Below, piece after piece: positions 45,133-53,403 of a DNA stretch of 64,000 nucleotides. Source of the stretch: CAWAMD01 sp963783045 (GTDB lineage Bacteria; Actinomycetota; Nitriliruptoria; Nitriliruptorales; Nitriliruptoraceae); the NCBI GenBank assembly GCA_963783045.1, contig CAWAMD010000003.1:62001-126000 (forward strand). The letters run 5' to 3'. The notes under the pieces are model-generated. The model did not search any database and was not told where the DNA came from. It saw only the letters and a list, made by a program, of their open reading frames with translations. A program made the translations under genes and the position numbers. Position 1 is the stretch's first letter. The number at the start of each line of letters is the position of its first letter.

Positions 45133-45164
45133 AGCGGGGCGGAGCCGATCGGCTCCGCCCCGCT
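45133..45164. terminator. Bidirectional terminator hairpin
   Basis: Perfect 15-bp stem (AGCGGGGCGGAGCCG and complement) with a 2-base centre, followed by GCTTTG. It lies between the convergent Fe-S oxidoreductase and first BldD-like genes. Confidence 0.85.
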
Positions 45165-45177
45165 GCTTTGTGCTCGA

Positions 45178-45681
45178 TCAGGACGCCAGGAGCACGCCGC
45201 GTGCCTTGAGCTCCTGGGCGAACTCGTCGCCCGTGAGCCCGTTGAAGACCGCCAGTGTCTGGAGGTCCGACTGCCGCAGCGTCAGCATCCGGCCGTTGTA
45301 GTCGCCGCGGACCTGCTGGATGGTGTGCACGAACCGGGAGAGGGCCTGCAGGGCGGGGTCGCCGCCCTGGGGCCGGTCCTGCGACTCGAGCCGTGAGAGG
45401 TCGATGACCACACGGTCGGCCGCCTCCTGGTCCTGCTGCCATCCGGCGCGTGCGGCGCCTTCCGGCTCGGGGAGGAGCGCGGACACCGGGACGCTGTAGA
45501 AGTCCGCGAGGCCGGCGAGCTTGACGGCCGAGATTGCTCGGTCACCTCGCTCGTAGGCACCCACGACGACAGCCTTCCACCGTCCGTTGCTGCGCTCCTC
45601 CACGTCCTGGAGGGTCATGTCCTGCTGGTGGCGAACGTGCCGGAGCCGTTCGCCGACCAGCAGCTGGTAGCGGGGTGTCAT
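45178..45681 (-). CDS. BldD-like XRE-family regulator (copy 1)
   Basis: 167 residues. The N-terminal helix-turn-helix (GERLRHVRHQQDMTLQDVEE, then RWKAVVVGAYERGDRAISAV) and the C-terminal domain are close in pattern to Streptomyces BldD. The c-di-GMP signature RxD-X8-RxxD is intact: RGD, eight residues (YNGRMLTL), RQSD. In BldD this motif binds a c-di-GMP tetramer that drives dimerisation on target promoters. It starts 4 bp after the stop of the LPRTG surface-protein gene, so it is the second gene of that operon. Confidence 0.88.
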   Translation of the reverse strand: MTPRYQLLVGERLRHVRHQQDMTLQDVEERSNGRWKAVVVGAYERGDRAISAVKLAGLADFYSVPVSALLPEPEGAARAGWQQDQEAADRVVIDLSRLESQDRPQGGDPALQALSRFVHTIQQVRGDYNGRMLTLRQSDLQTLAVFNGLTGDEFAQELKARGVLLAS

Positions 45682-45685
45682 GGTG

Positions 45686-48600
45686 TCAGGCCGTGTGACG
45701 ACGGCGTCGCGACAGACCAACCAGCAGTCCACCGGCACCGAGCACGGCGATCGCAAGCAGCGCGATACCGGCCAGGTCGCCACCCGTCCTCGGCAGCGGA
45801 CCGCTCGGCGGCCGCTCGATGACGACGCCACCCACGTCGGCGGGCACCACGACGAACTCCGCCACGGCACCTTCCGGCGTGATGACCGGGGTCTTCACCG
45901 TCGGCTCGAGCGCCTCGGTGTTGTCCGGCCAGTCGGTGAGCACGACCGTCATCTGCCCGCAGTGCTGACCAGGCAGGACGATCTCGCCGTTGGTCACCTC
46001 CATGAGGCGCCCGTCGACCAGGACCACACCGCCCTTCACCAGCGCACCGTGGTCGTCCACCACACGGATGGTGAGCGGCCCCTTGCACGCCTGGTCGGGC
46101 GTCGGCCGGACGTAGAAGGTGAGGGTCTCACCGTTCTCGTCGATGACGGCCGTGTCCTCGTCCACGACGATCTGGTAGCCGACCGGCGGCGTGAGCAGCG
46201 TGCCGTGCCAGCTCGTGCCACAGCTCGAGCTGTCCGTCACCGGCGTGTCACCGTCGGACTGCAGGTCGAGGTTCTTGGTGTGGCCGCCCGAGGTGAAGGT
46301 CCCCGTGGCGCCCGTGCCCTCGACCAGCGCACCGGTCTCGGAGTTGCGGACCTCGACGTTGAGCGGGCCGACGCAGACCTGGTCGGTCTGCTTGCGGACC
46401 ACGAAGCGCAGGGTCTCGCCGTTGCTGTCCATGAGCACGTTGTCGCTGCCCGACACGACCGTGTAGCCGGTCGGCGGGGTCGTCAGCGTGCCGTCGATGC
46501 GGGTTCCGCAGTCGTAGCTGGCGTCCGGCGTGAAGCCGTCGGTCTCCAGCTTCTTCGTGTGCGTGGTGGACGGCGTCTCGATCGTCGCCTCGCCACCACC
46601 CACATGGTTCCCGGTGGTGTCGACGACCTCGATCGTGAGCGGTCCGGTGCACACCTGCGGCTGCTGCGGACGGACGAAGAACGTCAGCGTCTCGCCGTTC
46701 CGGTCGATCCGGACGCTGTCCTGTCCGACCACGGTGACGTACCCGTGAGGCGGCTGTGTGAGCGTCCCGTCGATGTCGGTGTCGCAGTTGTAGGTGCCGC
46801 CGTCAGTCCGACCCGACTTGCTCAGGTCGTGGGACGAGCCGGCGTAGGTCGCCTTGGCTCCGGCGACCGGGACGAGCTGCCCCGTGCGGGAGTCACGGAC
46901 CTCGACCGTCAGCGGGCCGGTGCAGACCTGGGCGGGCTGCCGAACCGTGAAGGTCATCTGTGCGCCACCCTGCGTGGCTGTGGCAGTCGCCGTGTCGACG
47001 ACCTTCACGTACCCGTTCGGCGGGGTGTCGAGGGTTCCGTTGAGCGCCACGCCACAGTCGAACTTCTGCGACCACTTCGTGACGGCATCGTTGTCGAGAC
47101 CGTGTCCGGTGCCGTTCACCGTCGCGGACGCTCCGCCGACCTTGACCAGGGCGCCGGAGTCGGCGTCACGGACGTAGATCGTCAGCGGGCCCGTGCACTG
47201 CGGCTGCTGGCTCTTGTCGACGTACAGGGTCAGCGTGGTGGTGCCGCCGTTCTTCGGCGTCTTCCCGCTCGCCTCGTACGGCTTCGCGATGATGTAGGGG
47301 CTGCTCGGGTTGGCCGTCATGCGTGCGACGACCGGGGTGTCACAGGCGAAGCCCGTCATCTGCGCCATCGGCGACCCAGCGGGCTCTGGCATGCCGCGGA
47401 CACCGACATCATCGGTGACGGAGATCTGCGAGACCTGGGTGAACGCCTTGCCGGTCGACTTGTCGATGACCTGGACGTTCACGTTCGCCGTGCAGACCTG
47501 GGTGACCGACAGGGTGAGCGTCAACCCGCCCGCGTCGATCGTGCCGCTGTCGGTCTTCTTGTTCATGGTCCAGCCGGACGGCACGTGCGTGAGCTGCGCC
47601 GAGGCGTCGCCGCAGTCGAACGTGCCGATGCGGTTCGAGTTGCCGTTGTTCACGCTGTGCGGGTTGGCGTTCCCGTGGCCGACTGTCGTGGTGTAGGACA
47701 CCGGGAACGTGACCGGCTTGTGGTCCTGGCTGTTGACCACCAGGACGTTCAGCGGACCGGCGCACGTGGACGGCGGCGGGCCCTCCGGGCAGCTCTTGGA
47801 GACCTGCCCGTTCTTCATCTTCGCGATCCACCAGCTCTGCACCGGCGCGTTGAGGTCGCTCTTCTTCGCGTAGGGCGGGCCCGACGTGTAGAAGTCGTCG
47901 GAGCAGGAGACGTGCAGCCCCCCTTGGCCGACGTGGTTGAGCGCCTCACCATTGTTCTGCTGGGCGTAGCCGGCCGGGTCGACGGTGTTGCCGCCACACC
48001 AGTGGCCGTCGATGTTCCGCCCGTCCGCGAACTTGAAGACGAACTTGTAGTCGGCGTTGCTCTCCGTGCAGGCCGCGCCCGACGAGCCGCCTGAGGAGGC
48101 CGCGTGCTTCTTGTCGTACTCGGCCTGCTTCTTGTCGGCGTCCTTCGTGCCCTTCTCGTAGAGCTTTCGGGCCTCGTCCTGCTTGCCCTCGTTCCACTTC
48201 TTGTCGATGTCGGCGTTGGCCTTGTCGACGACCTTCAGGGCGTCGGGAGCCGAGTACTTGCTGCGGTCGATGTGCGGTGCCGACTGTGACGTCGACTGCG
48301 CCGAGGACGACTGCGTCGTCGTGGACGTCGTGATCGACCGCGCGAGCATCTGGTCGGTGGTCGTCGCGGTCGCCGTCAGGTTGGTCGCCTGGTCCGCGAG
48401 CACCTGGGCACGGGTGGGGTCGACCTGCTGGTAGTAGGCGGACGCCGAGTCCAGCGCCGAGGCGGCGCCGGCGGTGTCACCGGTCTTCTCCAGCAGACGC
48501 GCCGCCTCTTCGAGCTTCTTGGCGGCGTCCTTGTCCTTGCCCTCGGCGGCCTTCTTGGCGGCCTCGTCGAGCAGGTGCTGCGCCTTCTGTGCGTCCTTGT

Positions 48601-48730
48601 CGGCGCCCGCCTGTGCGGACGACGCCGAGAATGGCGCGGCGAAGAAGGTCACGAGTAGTACGAAGAGGACGGCGAGCAGCCCAGCTTGGCGTGCACCGTC
48701 GCCCCAGCGATTGTTTGGTCGCGTTCTCAT
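45686..48730 (-). CDS. LPRTG-anchored multi-repeat surface protein
   Basis: 1014 residues from the ATG at 48728-48730 (GAGGGAGGG 9 bases upstream). Signal peptide (AGLLAVLFVLLVTFFAAPFS), an Ala/Lys-rich helical part with TPR-like pattern (about 45-115), a Ser/Thr linker, and a Cys-containing domain around FADGRNIDGHWCGGN. Then come seven repeats of about 90 residues opening C-x-GPL-(T/N)-hydrophobic-(E/V)V (CTGPLTIYVRD, CTGPLTVEVRD, CTGPLTIEVVD, CVGPLNVEVRN and others), each with a second Cys before a DGTLTxPPxGY motif. The sorting signal LPRTG, a membrane helix and a SRRRRHTA tail close the protein. It is probably a sortase-anchored adhesin. Confidence 0.9.
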   Translation of the reverse strand: MRTRPNNRWGDGARQAGLLAVLFVLLVTFFAAPFSASSAQAGADKDAQKAQHLLDEAAKKAAEGKDKDAAKKLEEAARLLEKTGDTAGAASALDSASAYYQQVDPTRAQVLADQATNLTATATTTDQMLARSITTSTTTQSSSAQSTSQSAPHIDRSKYSAPDALKVVDKANADIDKKWNEGKQDEARKLYEKGTKDADKKQAEYDKKHAASSGGSSGAACTESNADYKFVFKFADGRNIDGHWCGGNTVDPAGYAQQNNGEALNHVGQGGLHVSCSDDFYTSGPPYAKKSDLNAPVQSWWIAKMKNGQVSKSCPEGPPPSTCAGPLNVLVVNSQDHKPVTFPVSYTTTVGHGNANPHSVNNGNSNRIGTFDCGDASAQLTHVPSGWTMNKKTDSGTIDAGGLTLTLSVTQVCTANVNVQVIDKSTGKAFTQVSQISVTDDVGVRGMPEPAGSPMAQMTGFACDTPVVARMTANPSSPYIIAKPYEASGKTPKNGGTTTLTLYVDKSQQPQCTGPLTIYVRDADSGALVKVGGASATVNGTGHGLDNDAVTKWSQKFDCGVALNGTLDTPPNGYVKVVDTATATATQGGAQMTFTVRQPAQVCTGPLTVEVRDSRTGQLVPVAGAKATYAGSSHDLSKSGRTDGGTYNCDTDIDGTLTQPPHGYVTVVGQDSVRIDRNGETLTFFVRPQQPQVCTGPLTIEVVDTTGNHVGGGEATIETPSTTHTKKLETDGFTPDASYDCGTRIDGTLTTPPTGYTVVSGSDNVLMDSNGETLRFVVRKQTDQVCVGPLNVEVRNSETGALVEGTGATGTFTSGGHTKNLDLQSDGDTPVTDSSSCGTSWHGTLLTPPVGYQIVVDEDTAVIDENGETLTFYVRPTPDQACKGPLTIRVVDDHGALVKGGVVLVDGRLMEVTNGEIVLPGQHCGQMTVVLTDWPDNTEALEPTVKTPVITPEGAVAEFVVVPADVGGVVIERPPSGPLPRTGGDLAGIALLAIAVLGAGGLLVGLSRRRRHTA

Positions 48731-49238
48731 CAGCGAACGCCCTCCCTCTTTGGCATCAACGCATGCCGGCTGCGAGGCCGACATGCCCGTCGGTCCTGCA
48801 GGGGGTGGGTTCGCCACTCGCTCAGTTCGGTCCAGGCGACCAGATAAGGACCGAACGTCAACGCGCCCCGCTCACACCTTCCCGTAGCTCTTCGCTGTGA
48901 TCGGGCCTGCTTCACCCGATGACCTCTCTCAGTCGAGCTACCTGCACGGAGAGAGGTCGTTCGTTTCTTACGGTGCCGACTTTACTACTCTCTGTATTCC
49001 AAGGGAAGTCCGACGCGCGCTCATTGCATGCATCCGGCCACGCACTGCGCTCTCCACTCACTGTCCGTCGGACGACCCTAGCCCTTAGTGGCCGCCAGAC
49101 AGGCCGATAGCGGGGGAATTCTGCATCGCCGTCCTCACTTCCTGCTGTCAGGCGGTCACTGCAGGTTGCGTGCGCGTAACGCGCACGCCACGCTCCGTAA
49201 CGCTACGGTCCGGAGTCAGTCCCCGTCCGTGCAGACAT
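48731..49238 (-). other. 508-bp leader/intergenic region with stem-loops upstream of the surface-protein gene
   Basis: No gene is convincing here. Hairpins occur at 48829-48854 (CGGTCC/GGACCG), 48900-48920 (ATCGGG/CCCGAT) and 48921-48958 (GACCTCTCTC/GAGAGAGGTC, perfect 10-bp arms, 18-base loop). Further toward the second BldD gene are palindromes GCGTGCGCG-TAA-CGCGCACGC (49168-49188) and CCGTA-ACGC-TACGG (49195-49208). The region should contain the surface-gene promoter and possibly a structured 5' leader. Confidence 0.5.
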
Positions 49239-49274
49239 GACGAACCGCCTGGCCGGGTGGCCAGGCGGTTCGTC
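49239..49274 (-). terminator. Terminator hairpin after the second BldD-like gene
   Basis: Perfect 16-bp stem (GACGAACCGCCTGGCC and complement) with loop GGGT, 25 bp after the stop of the 49299-49787 gene. Confidence 0.85.
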
Positions 49275-49298
49275 GTTCAGGAGGAGCCGGCTGGGCGG

Positions 49299-49787
49299 TC
49301 AGCCGATCTCGACGAGCACTCCCCGGTCGGCGAGCTCGTCGACGAGCTCGTCCGCGTCGCGTCCGAGCAGCGTCGCGAGCGCGCGAACGTCGTCGCCGCG
49401 GATGGTCAGCATCTGGCCGTTGTAGTCGCCGCGCTGAATCCTGATGCTGTCGACGAGGCGGGCCAGCGGCTGCAGCGAGACATCGGCGGACCCGTTCGTG
49501 GGCAGCTTCGTGAGGTCGATGACGACCCGCGGCGACTCGCCGTCGCGCCGCGGCGGCTGCTCCTCGACCTCCGGGAGGAGCTCCCGGACGGGGACCCCGT
49601 AGAACTCCGCCAGCCGCGCGAGCTTGCTGACGGAGACCGCCCGGTCGCCGCGCTCGTACGAGCCGACGACGACGGCCTTCCACACGCCTTCGCTGCGCTC
49701 CTCCACCTGCTGCAGGGTCAGCCCCTGCTGCTGGCGGATCGCCCGGAGGCGCTCACCGAGTTCCTGCTGGAAGTCCGTGGCTCCCAT
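49299..49787 (-). CDS. BldD-like XRE-family regulator (copy 2)
   Basis: 162 residues, close to Streptomyces BldD in length and pattern: LGERLRAIRQQQGLTLQQVE, GVWKAVVVGSYERGDRAVSV, then LAEFYGVPVRELLPE. The c-di-GMP motif is intact: RGD, eight residues (YNGQMLTI), RGDD. It differs from copy 1 mainly in the linker and C-terminus. It has its own promoter region and terminator, and lies upstream of the LPRTG surface-protein gene on the same strand, separated by the 508-bp leader. Of the two copies this is the better candidate for the true BldD orthologue. Confidence 0.9.
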   Translation of the reverse strand: MGATDFQQELGERLRAIRQQQGLTLQQVEERSEGVWKAVVVGSYERGDRAVSVSKLARLAEFYGVPVRELLPEVEEQPPRRDGESPRVVIDLTKLPTNGSADVSLQPLARLVDSIRIQRGDYNGQMLTIRGDDVRALATLLGRDADELVDELADRGVLVEIG

Positions 49788-50014
49788 GCATCGCTCCTGT
49801 CCGCGGGTAGGCGGCCGACGACAACGTGGCGGGCTTCACCACGGTCAGTACATCACATTGTGCGCATCGTACCGTCGGTGGGCTAGTCCAAAAGGACCCC
49901 TCTTCACTGGCTAACGTCCACAGTCCGTAGCGGCGCATCGGCACAGCGTGTCACCAACCGTCGCCATGTTCAACGATGCAGGACAGCAGTCGCTCCGGCC
50001 ACGAACCCGGCTGA

Positions 50015-50581
50015 TCAGCCAGGGAAGTTCAGGTAGTACCGGCTGGCCGTGGGGCCGCGCTGGCCCTGGTACTTCGATCGCGTCGCCTGTGACCCGTACG
50101 GGTTCTCCGCCGGCTGGTCCAGCCGGAAGAAGGCGAACTGGCCCACCTTCATCCCCGGGTAGATGGCGATGGGCAGCGTGGCGACGTTGGACAGCTCGAG
50201 GGTGACCGAGCCGTCGAAGCCCGCATCGATGAAGCCGGCGGTCGAGTGGATCAGGAGTCCGAGCCGCCCGAGGCTGGACTTGCCCTCCAGTCGGGCCACG
50301 ATGTCGTCGGGCAGCGTGATCCGCTCGAACGTCGCCGCGAGGACGAACTCACCGGGGTGCAGGATGAACGGCTCGTCCTCGCCCACCTCGACGACCTCGG
50401 TGAGGTCGGGCTGGTGGTGGCGCACGTCGATGAACGGGTAGCGATGATTCGCGAACACCCGGAACGAGGCGTCGAGTCGAACATCGACGCTCGACGGCTG
50501 GATCGCGTCCTCGGCCAGTGGATCGATCGTGATCCGGCCGGCCTCGAGCTGCTCACGGATGGACCGGTCAGACAGGATCAC
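50015..50581 (-). CDS. dcd: dCTP deaminase
   Basis: 188 residues from the GTG at 50579-50581 (GGAG 7 bases upstream), which gives the family N-terminus VILSDRSIREQLEAGRITI. Further signatures are QPSSVDVRLDASFRVF, EGKSSLGRLGLLIHSTAGFI with the catalytic region, DAGFDGSVTLELSN and the C-terminal SKYQGQRGPTASR. In many actinobacteria Dcd converts dCTP to dUMP directly; whether this one is bifunctional cannot be told here. It lies just left of tRNA-Gly, outside the putative integrated element. Confidence 0.95.
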   Translation of the reverse strand: MILSDRSIREQLEAGRITIDPLAEDAIQPSSVDVRLDASFRVFANHRYPFIDVRHHQPDLTEVVEVGEDEPFILHPGEFVLAATFERITLPDDIVARLEGKSSLGRLGLLIHSTAGFIDAGFDGSVTLELSNVATLPIAIYPGMKVGQFAFFRLDQPAENPYGSQATRSKYQGQRGPTASRYYLNFPG

Positions 50582-50672
50582 AGGGCGGCTCCAGTCGGCG
50601 ATGAGGACTCCGGCACGACACTCGCGCACCGTTTGTGAGCACCCGCTCCCGCGGGTAGCATCTCCGCCGCTC

Positions 50673-50746
50673 GCGGGTGTAGTTCAATGGTAGAACACGA
50701 GCTTCCCAAGCTCGGAACGGGGGTTCGATTCCCCTCACCCGCTCCA
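50673..50746 (+). tRNA. tRNA-Gly (anticodon CCC)
   Basis: Full cloverleaf: acceptor GCGGGTG/CACCCGC, D arm GTTC/GAAC, anticodon stem CGAGC/GCTCG with loop TTCCCAA (anticodon CCC), T arm GGGGG-TTCGATT-CCCCT, discriminator T and encoded CCA. An integrase gene starts its 3' end 132 bp downstream, so the 3' half of this tRNA is the likely attachment site of the element to the right. Confidence 0.95.
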
Positions 50747-50750
50747 GGCA

Positions 50751-50789
50751 AAGGCCCAGGTCAGAGGCGGATTTTCTGGTCTGGGCCTT
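50751..50789. terminator. Hairpin after tRNA-Gly
   Basis: AAGGCCCAG (50751-50759) pairs with CTGGGCCTT (50781-50789); part of the inner sequence can also pair. It lies between the tRNA and the end of the integrase gene. Confidence 0.6.
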
Positions 50790-50877
50790 GATCGTGGGGC
50801 GCCGACTGAGCGCATCCTGAGCGCATGCGACGGAAACGGTGCCGGGAAGCGTGTCGTTCATCTATTGAACTCCCTGT

Positions 50878-52113
50878 TCAGTTCGAGGCGTTGTCGGGGT
50901 CGTAGACGAGCTGGCTGAGCAGCTCCGCGGCCTCCGCCTGCATGCCGGGCATGACGTGGGCGTAGGTGTCGAGCGTGAACGCGACGGAGCTGTGACCTAG
51001 CCGCTCGGAGACGACCTTCGGGTTGACGCCGGCTTTCAGCAGTAGCGTCGCGTGCGTGTGCCGTAGGTCGTGGAAACGGATCTTCGGCACGTCGGCCTTC
51101 TTCACGGCGCGGCGGAACGCCAGCGAGACGGCGGGTGGGTTCCACCAGCTGCCGTCCTCGCGAGGGAAGACCAGGTCGTGGTCCTTCCACAGCGGGGAGA
51201 CCATGCGTCGACGCGCCTCGAGGACGAGCCGCTGCTGCTCGAGCGTCCGCAGGGTGCGGTCGTCGAGATGGAGCGTCCGGGCGGAGCCGGCCGTCTTCTG
51301 GTCCTCGGTGACCTCGTACCCGTCCTCGCCTGGGACGACGGTGCCGCGGACCACGAGGAGCGCATTCGACAGGTCGACGTCGTCCCAGCGAAGCCCGAGG
51401 AGTTCGGAGCGGCGCATGCCCGTGAAGGCGGCAACGACGAACAGTGGGTGCAGCCCGTGGTCGTGGGTGCTGTCGAGAAAGGTGCGCAGCTCGTCGTAGT
51501 TCCAGGTCCGCATGCTGCGGCGTCGGGACGCCTGGACGACCCGGTTCGGCGGTGGGTCCGCCAGCGGGACGATGTTGCGCTCGAGCAGCCCCCAACGCAC
51601 AGCGTCGTTGAGCGCCTTGCGAAGCATGGCGTGGATTCGCCGCACGGTGGTCGGCGACAGCCCGCCGGTGTCGTCCCGTCGCCCTTCCTTGAGCAGCTTC
51701 GCGTAGAGCCGGTTGAGGTCGGCGGCGTTGAGATCCTGTAGCCGCAGGCCACCGATGTGCTCGACGACATGCTGCTCGAGGTTGCGCGTGCGGTCCTGCC
51801 ACGTTTCGTACTTCACCTGTGGCGGCGCCGTGGCGGGGAGCCACTCCTCTACGAGGAACTCCGCGAGCGTCATGGTCGTGGCCTGGACGAACGAGCCCTC
51901 ATGCAGGGCCGCGACCACCTCGGTGAGAGCACGCTCGGCCTCGCGCTTCGTCTCGAAGCCGCTTCGACGCTGCTCGCGCCAGCGCCCCTTGGAGTCCTTA
52001 CTGGTACGCACCCGGTACGCCCAGCTCATGTTCGCACCCTTGCAGCGCTTGCATGAGCGGCCGTCGACGGTGCGGCCGCAGCTGGAGCATCGCTTGTAGA
52101 CGGTGCCCTTCAT
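50878..52113 (-). CDS. Tyrosine-type site-specific integrase with N-terminal zinc-ribbon-like motif
   Basis: 411 residues. Catalytic residues: Arg in FTGMRRSELLGLRWDDVD, HxxR in RFHDLRHTHATLLL, and the Tyr in LDTYAHV after ERLGHSS. The SAM-like core-binding domain is around FLVEEWLPATAPPQVKYETW. The first 30 residues have YKRCSSCGRTVDGRSCKRCK, a CxxC...CxxC ribbon seen in some actinobacterial integrases. The ATG overlaps the stop of the excisionase gene (ATGA). The gene's 3' end faces tRNA-Gly, as in elements that insert into tRNA genes. Confidence 0.95.
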   Translation of the reverse strand: MKGTVYKRCSSCGRTVDGRSCKRCKGANMSWAYRVRTSKDSKGRWREQRRSGFETKREAERALTEVVAALHEGSFVQATTMTLAEFLVEEWLPATAPPQVKYETWQDRTRNLEQHVVEHIGGLRLQDLNAADLNRLYAKLLKEGRRDDTGGLSPTTVRRIHAMLRKALNDAVRWGLLERNIVPLADPPPNRVVQASRRRSMRTWNYDELRTFLDSTHDHGLHPLFVVAAFTGMRRSELLGLRWDDVDLSNALLVVRGTVVPGEDGYEVTEDQKTAGSARTLHLDDRTLRTLEQQRLVLEARRRMVSPLWKDHDLVFPREDGSWWNPPAVSLAFRRAVKKADVPKIRFHDLRHTHATLLLKAGVNPKVVSERLGHSSVAFTLDTYAHVMPGMQAEAAELLSQLVYDPDNASN

Positions 52114-52331
52114 GCGGAGAGCGGCTCCCGCTCGCCGGCCAGCACCGCGGCGCCGTCCTCGAGGTCGACGCCCAGCATCTCGAAGAAGGGCCGCGTAGGC
52201 ACGAAGAGCCGTCGGCCGATGCGCATGATGGGGATCTGTCCCCGGTGGGCGGCGCGGTATCCGCTGCGAATGCTCACACCGAGCACCTCGCTGGCCTGCT
52301 CGATCGTGAGCGTCGCGGGCATCTCCTCCAT
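52110..52331 (-). CDS. Excisionase-like helix-turn-helix protein
   Basis: 73 residues of the MerR-like excisionase family: LTIEQASEVLGVSIRSGYRA then GQIPIMRIGRRLFVPTRPFF. It overlaps the integrase start by 4 bases and so is translated with it. The ribosome site GGGAGGGAG is strong. Such proteins direct the integrase toward excision. Confidence 0.88.
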   Translation of the reverse strand: MEEMPATLTIEQASEVLGVSIRSGYRAAHRGQIPIMRIGRRLFVPTRPFFEMLGVDLEDGAAVLAGEREPLSA

Positions 52332-52653
52332 GGCTCTCCCTCCCTGGGTCCTGGTCGCCGGCGGGCAACCTCAACTAGTGGTCTACTCGTCTGTACCAGT
52401 TGTGCTCGTACTCTACATGCCGGGTTCTGCCGTGCCAGTAGGCGGGCCACTGGCCCTGTGGCCAGGCGGCCCGGCCCGCACGGGTGAATGCAGGCATGCG
52501 CTCGCATACCGACCGGTTCCCCTGCCCATCGAGCACCTCCTGGCTCTGCTGCCGGGTAGTGCCAGCTTCGTGCCGGATGGGGGACGCCTCTACCGTGCTG
52601 CGGGACGACTTGGGACTTCTTGTGCCGTCCCGGCTGATGTCGACGGAGGGACC
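52332..52653. promoter_or_regulatory. 322-bp divergent control region between xis/int and the HTH-NUDIX genes
   Basis: No gene is supported here. It separates the minus-strand xis-int unit from the plus-strand DUF5919 regulator. Near 52375-52435 the DNA is locally AT-richer with repeated GTAC/CTACTCG-like words; GGGAC...GTCCC arms flank the stretch just before the regulator's start. It presumably holds both promoters and an operator. Confidence 0.4.
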
Positions 52654-53403
52654 GTGAGCAACGAGCGGCTGCGCCGGGCGATCGAGGCGGCGCGCAAGAC
52701 GATCGATGACGTGGCCGAGGAGGCCGGGGTCGACCCGAAGACGGTCCAGCGCTGGCTCAAGGGCCGCAAGCCCTACCAGCGCCACCGGTGGGCGATCGCG
52801 AAGCTGCTCGATGAGGACGAGTCGTATCTGTGGCCGCCGGAGGGCGCGGCGATCGCGTCGGGGGATGCGAGCACGCATGAGCTGGTCGCCGCCTACGCGC
52901 ACCGGGCGGCGGTGCCGCCACGGTCGTGGTGGAAGCTGCTGTCCGCCGCGGAAGGGCGGATCGACCTGCTCGGGTACGCGATGCTGCACCTGCCCGAGCA
53001 GCACCCGGAGCTGATGTCGCTGCTGGCGGACAAGGGCGCGTCGGGCTGCCAGGTCCGTGTGGCGCTCGCCGACCCGGACTCGGCTCAGGTGCGGGTGCGC
53101 GACGAGGAGGAGCGGCTCGACGGGGGGCTGCTCGCGCGGATCCGCACGGCGACGAAGTACTTCTCGGAGCTCGCCGGCCGCGCAGGCGTGGAGCTGCGGG
53201 CGCATGCGACGCCGATGTACAACTCGGTGTTCCGGTTCGGTGACCAGATGTACGTCACGCCGCACCTATACGGGGTGCCGGGCGCGAAGGCGCCGCTGCT
53301 GCACCTGCGCCGGCGCGGACCGGACGGGATGTTCGAGAAGTTCGCGACGCACTTCGACGCGATCTGGTCGACTGCCACTCCCCTGCTGCTGGAGCCCGCC
53401 TGA
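52654..53403 (+). CDS. Helix-turn-helix protein with DUF5919-like domain
   Basis: 249 residues from the GTG at 52654-52656 with GGAGGG just upstream. N-terminal HTH: RRAIEAARKTIDDVAEEAGV then DPKTVQRWLKGRKPYQRHRW. The C-terminal domain starts after a short linker: EGRIDLLGYAMLHLPEQHPE, QVRVALADPDSAQVRVRDEE, and the conserved HATPMYNSVFRFGDQMYVTP then HLYG. This fits DUF5919 proteins of actinobacteria, whose C-terminal domain resembles a phospholipase-D-like fold. The stop overlaps the NUDIX start (TGATG). HTH-DUF5919 and NUDIX genes are often neighbours, including within actinomycete integrative elements. Confidence 0.8.
   Translation: MSNERLRRAIEAARKTIDDVAEEAGVDPKTVQRWLKGRKPYQRHRWAIAKLLDEDESYLWPPEGAAIASGDASTHELVAAYAHRAAVPPRSWWKLLSAAEGRIDLLGYAMLHLPEQHPELMSLLADKGASGCQVRVALADPDSAQVRVRDEEERLDGGLLARIRTATKYFSELAGRAGVELRAHATPMYNSVFRFGDQMYVTPHLYGVPGAKAPLLHLRRRGPDGMFEKFATHFDAIWSTATPLLLEPA

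Noticed and set aside
45680..48094. 804-codon plus-strand frame opposite the LPRTG protein
   Set aside because: Antisense shadow; the minus strand has signal peptide, repeats, sorting signal and a ribosome site.
48897..49110. Two 63-codon plus-strand frames in the surface-gene leader
   Set aside because: No ribosome site, no coding-like composition, and they overlap hairpins of the leader.
48731..49960. BldD-box style palindromes (TNACNCWGNGTNA) near the BldD genes
   Set aside because: Only weak partial matches such as TCACATTGTGCGC at 49853-49865; not enough to call a site.
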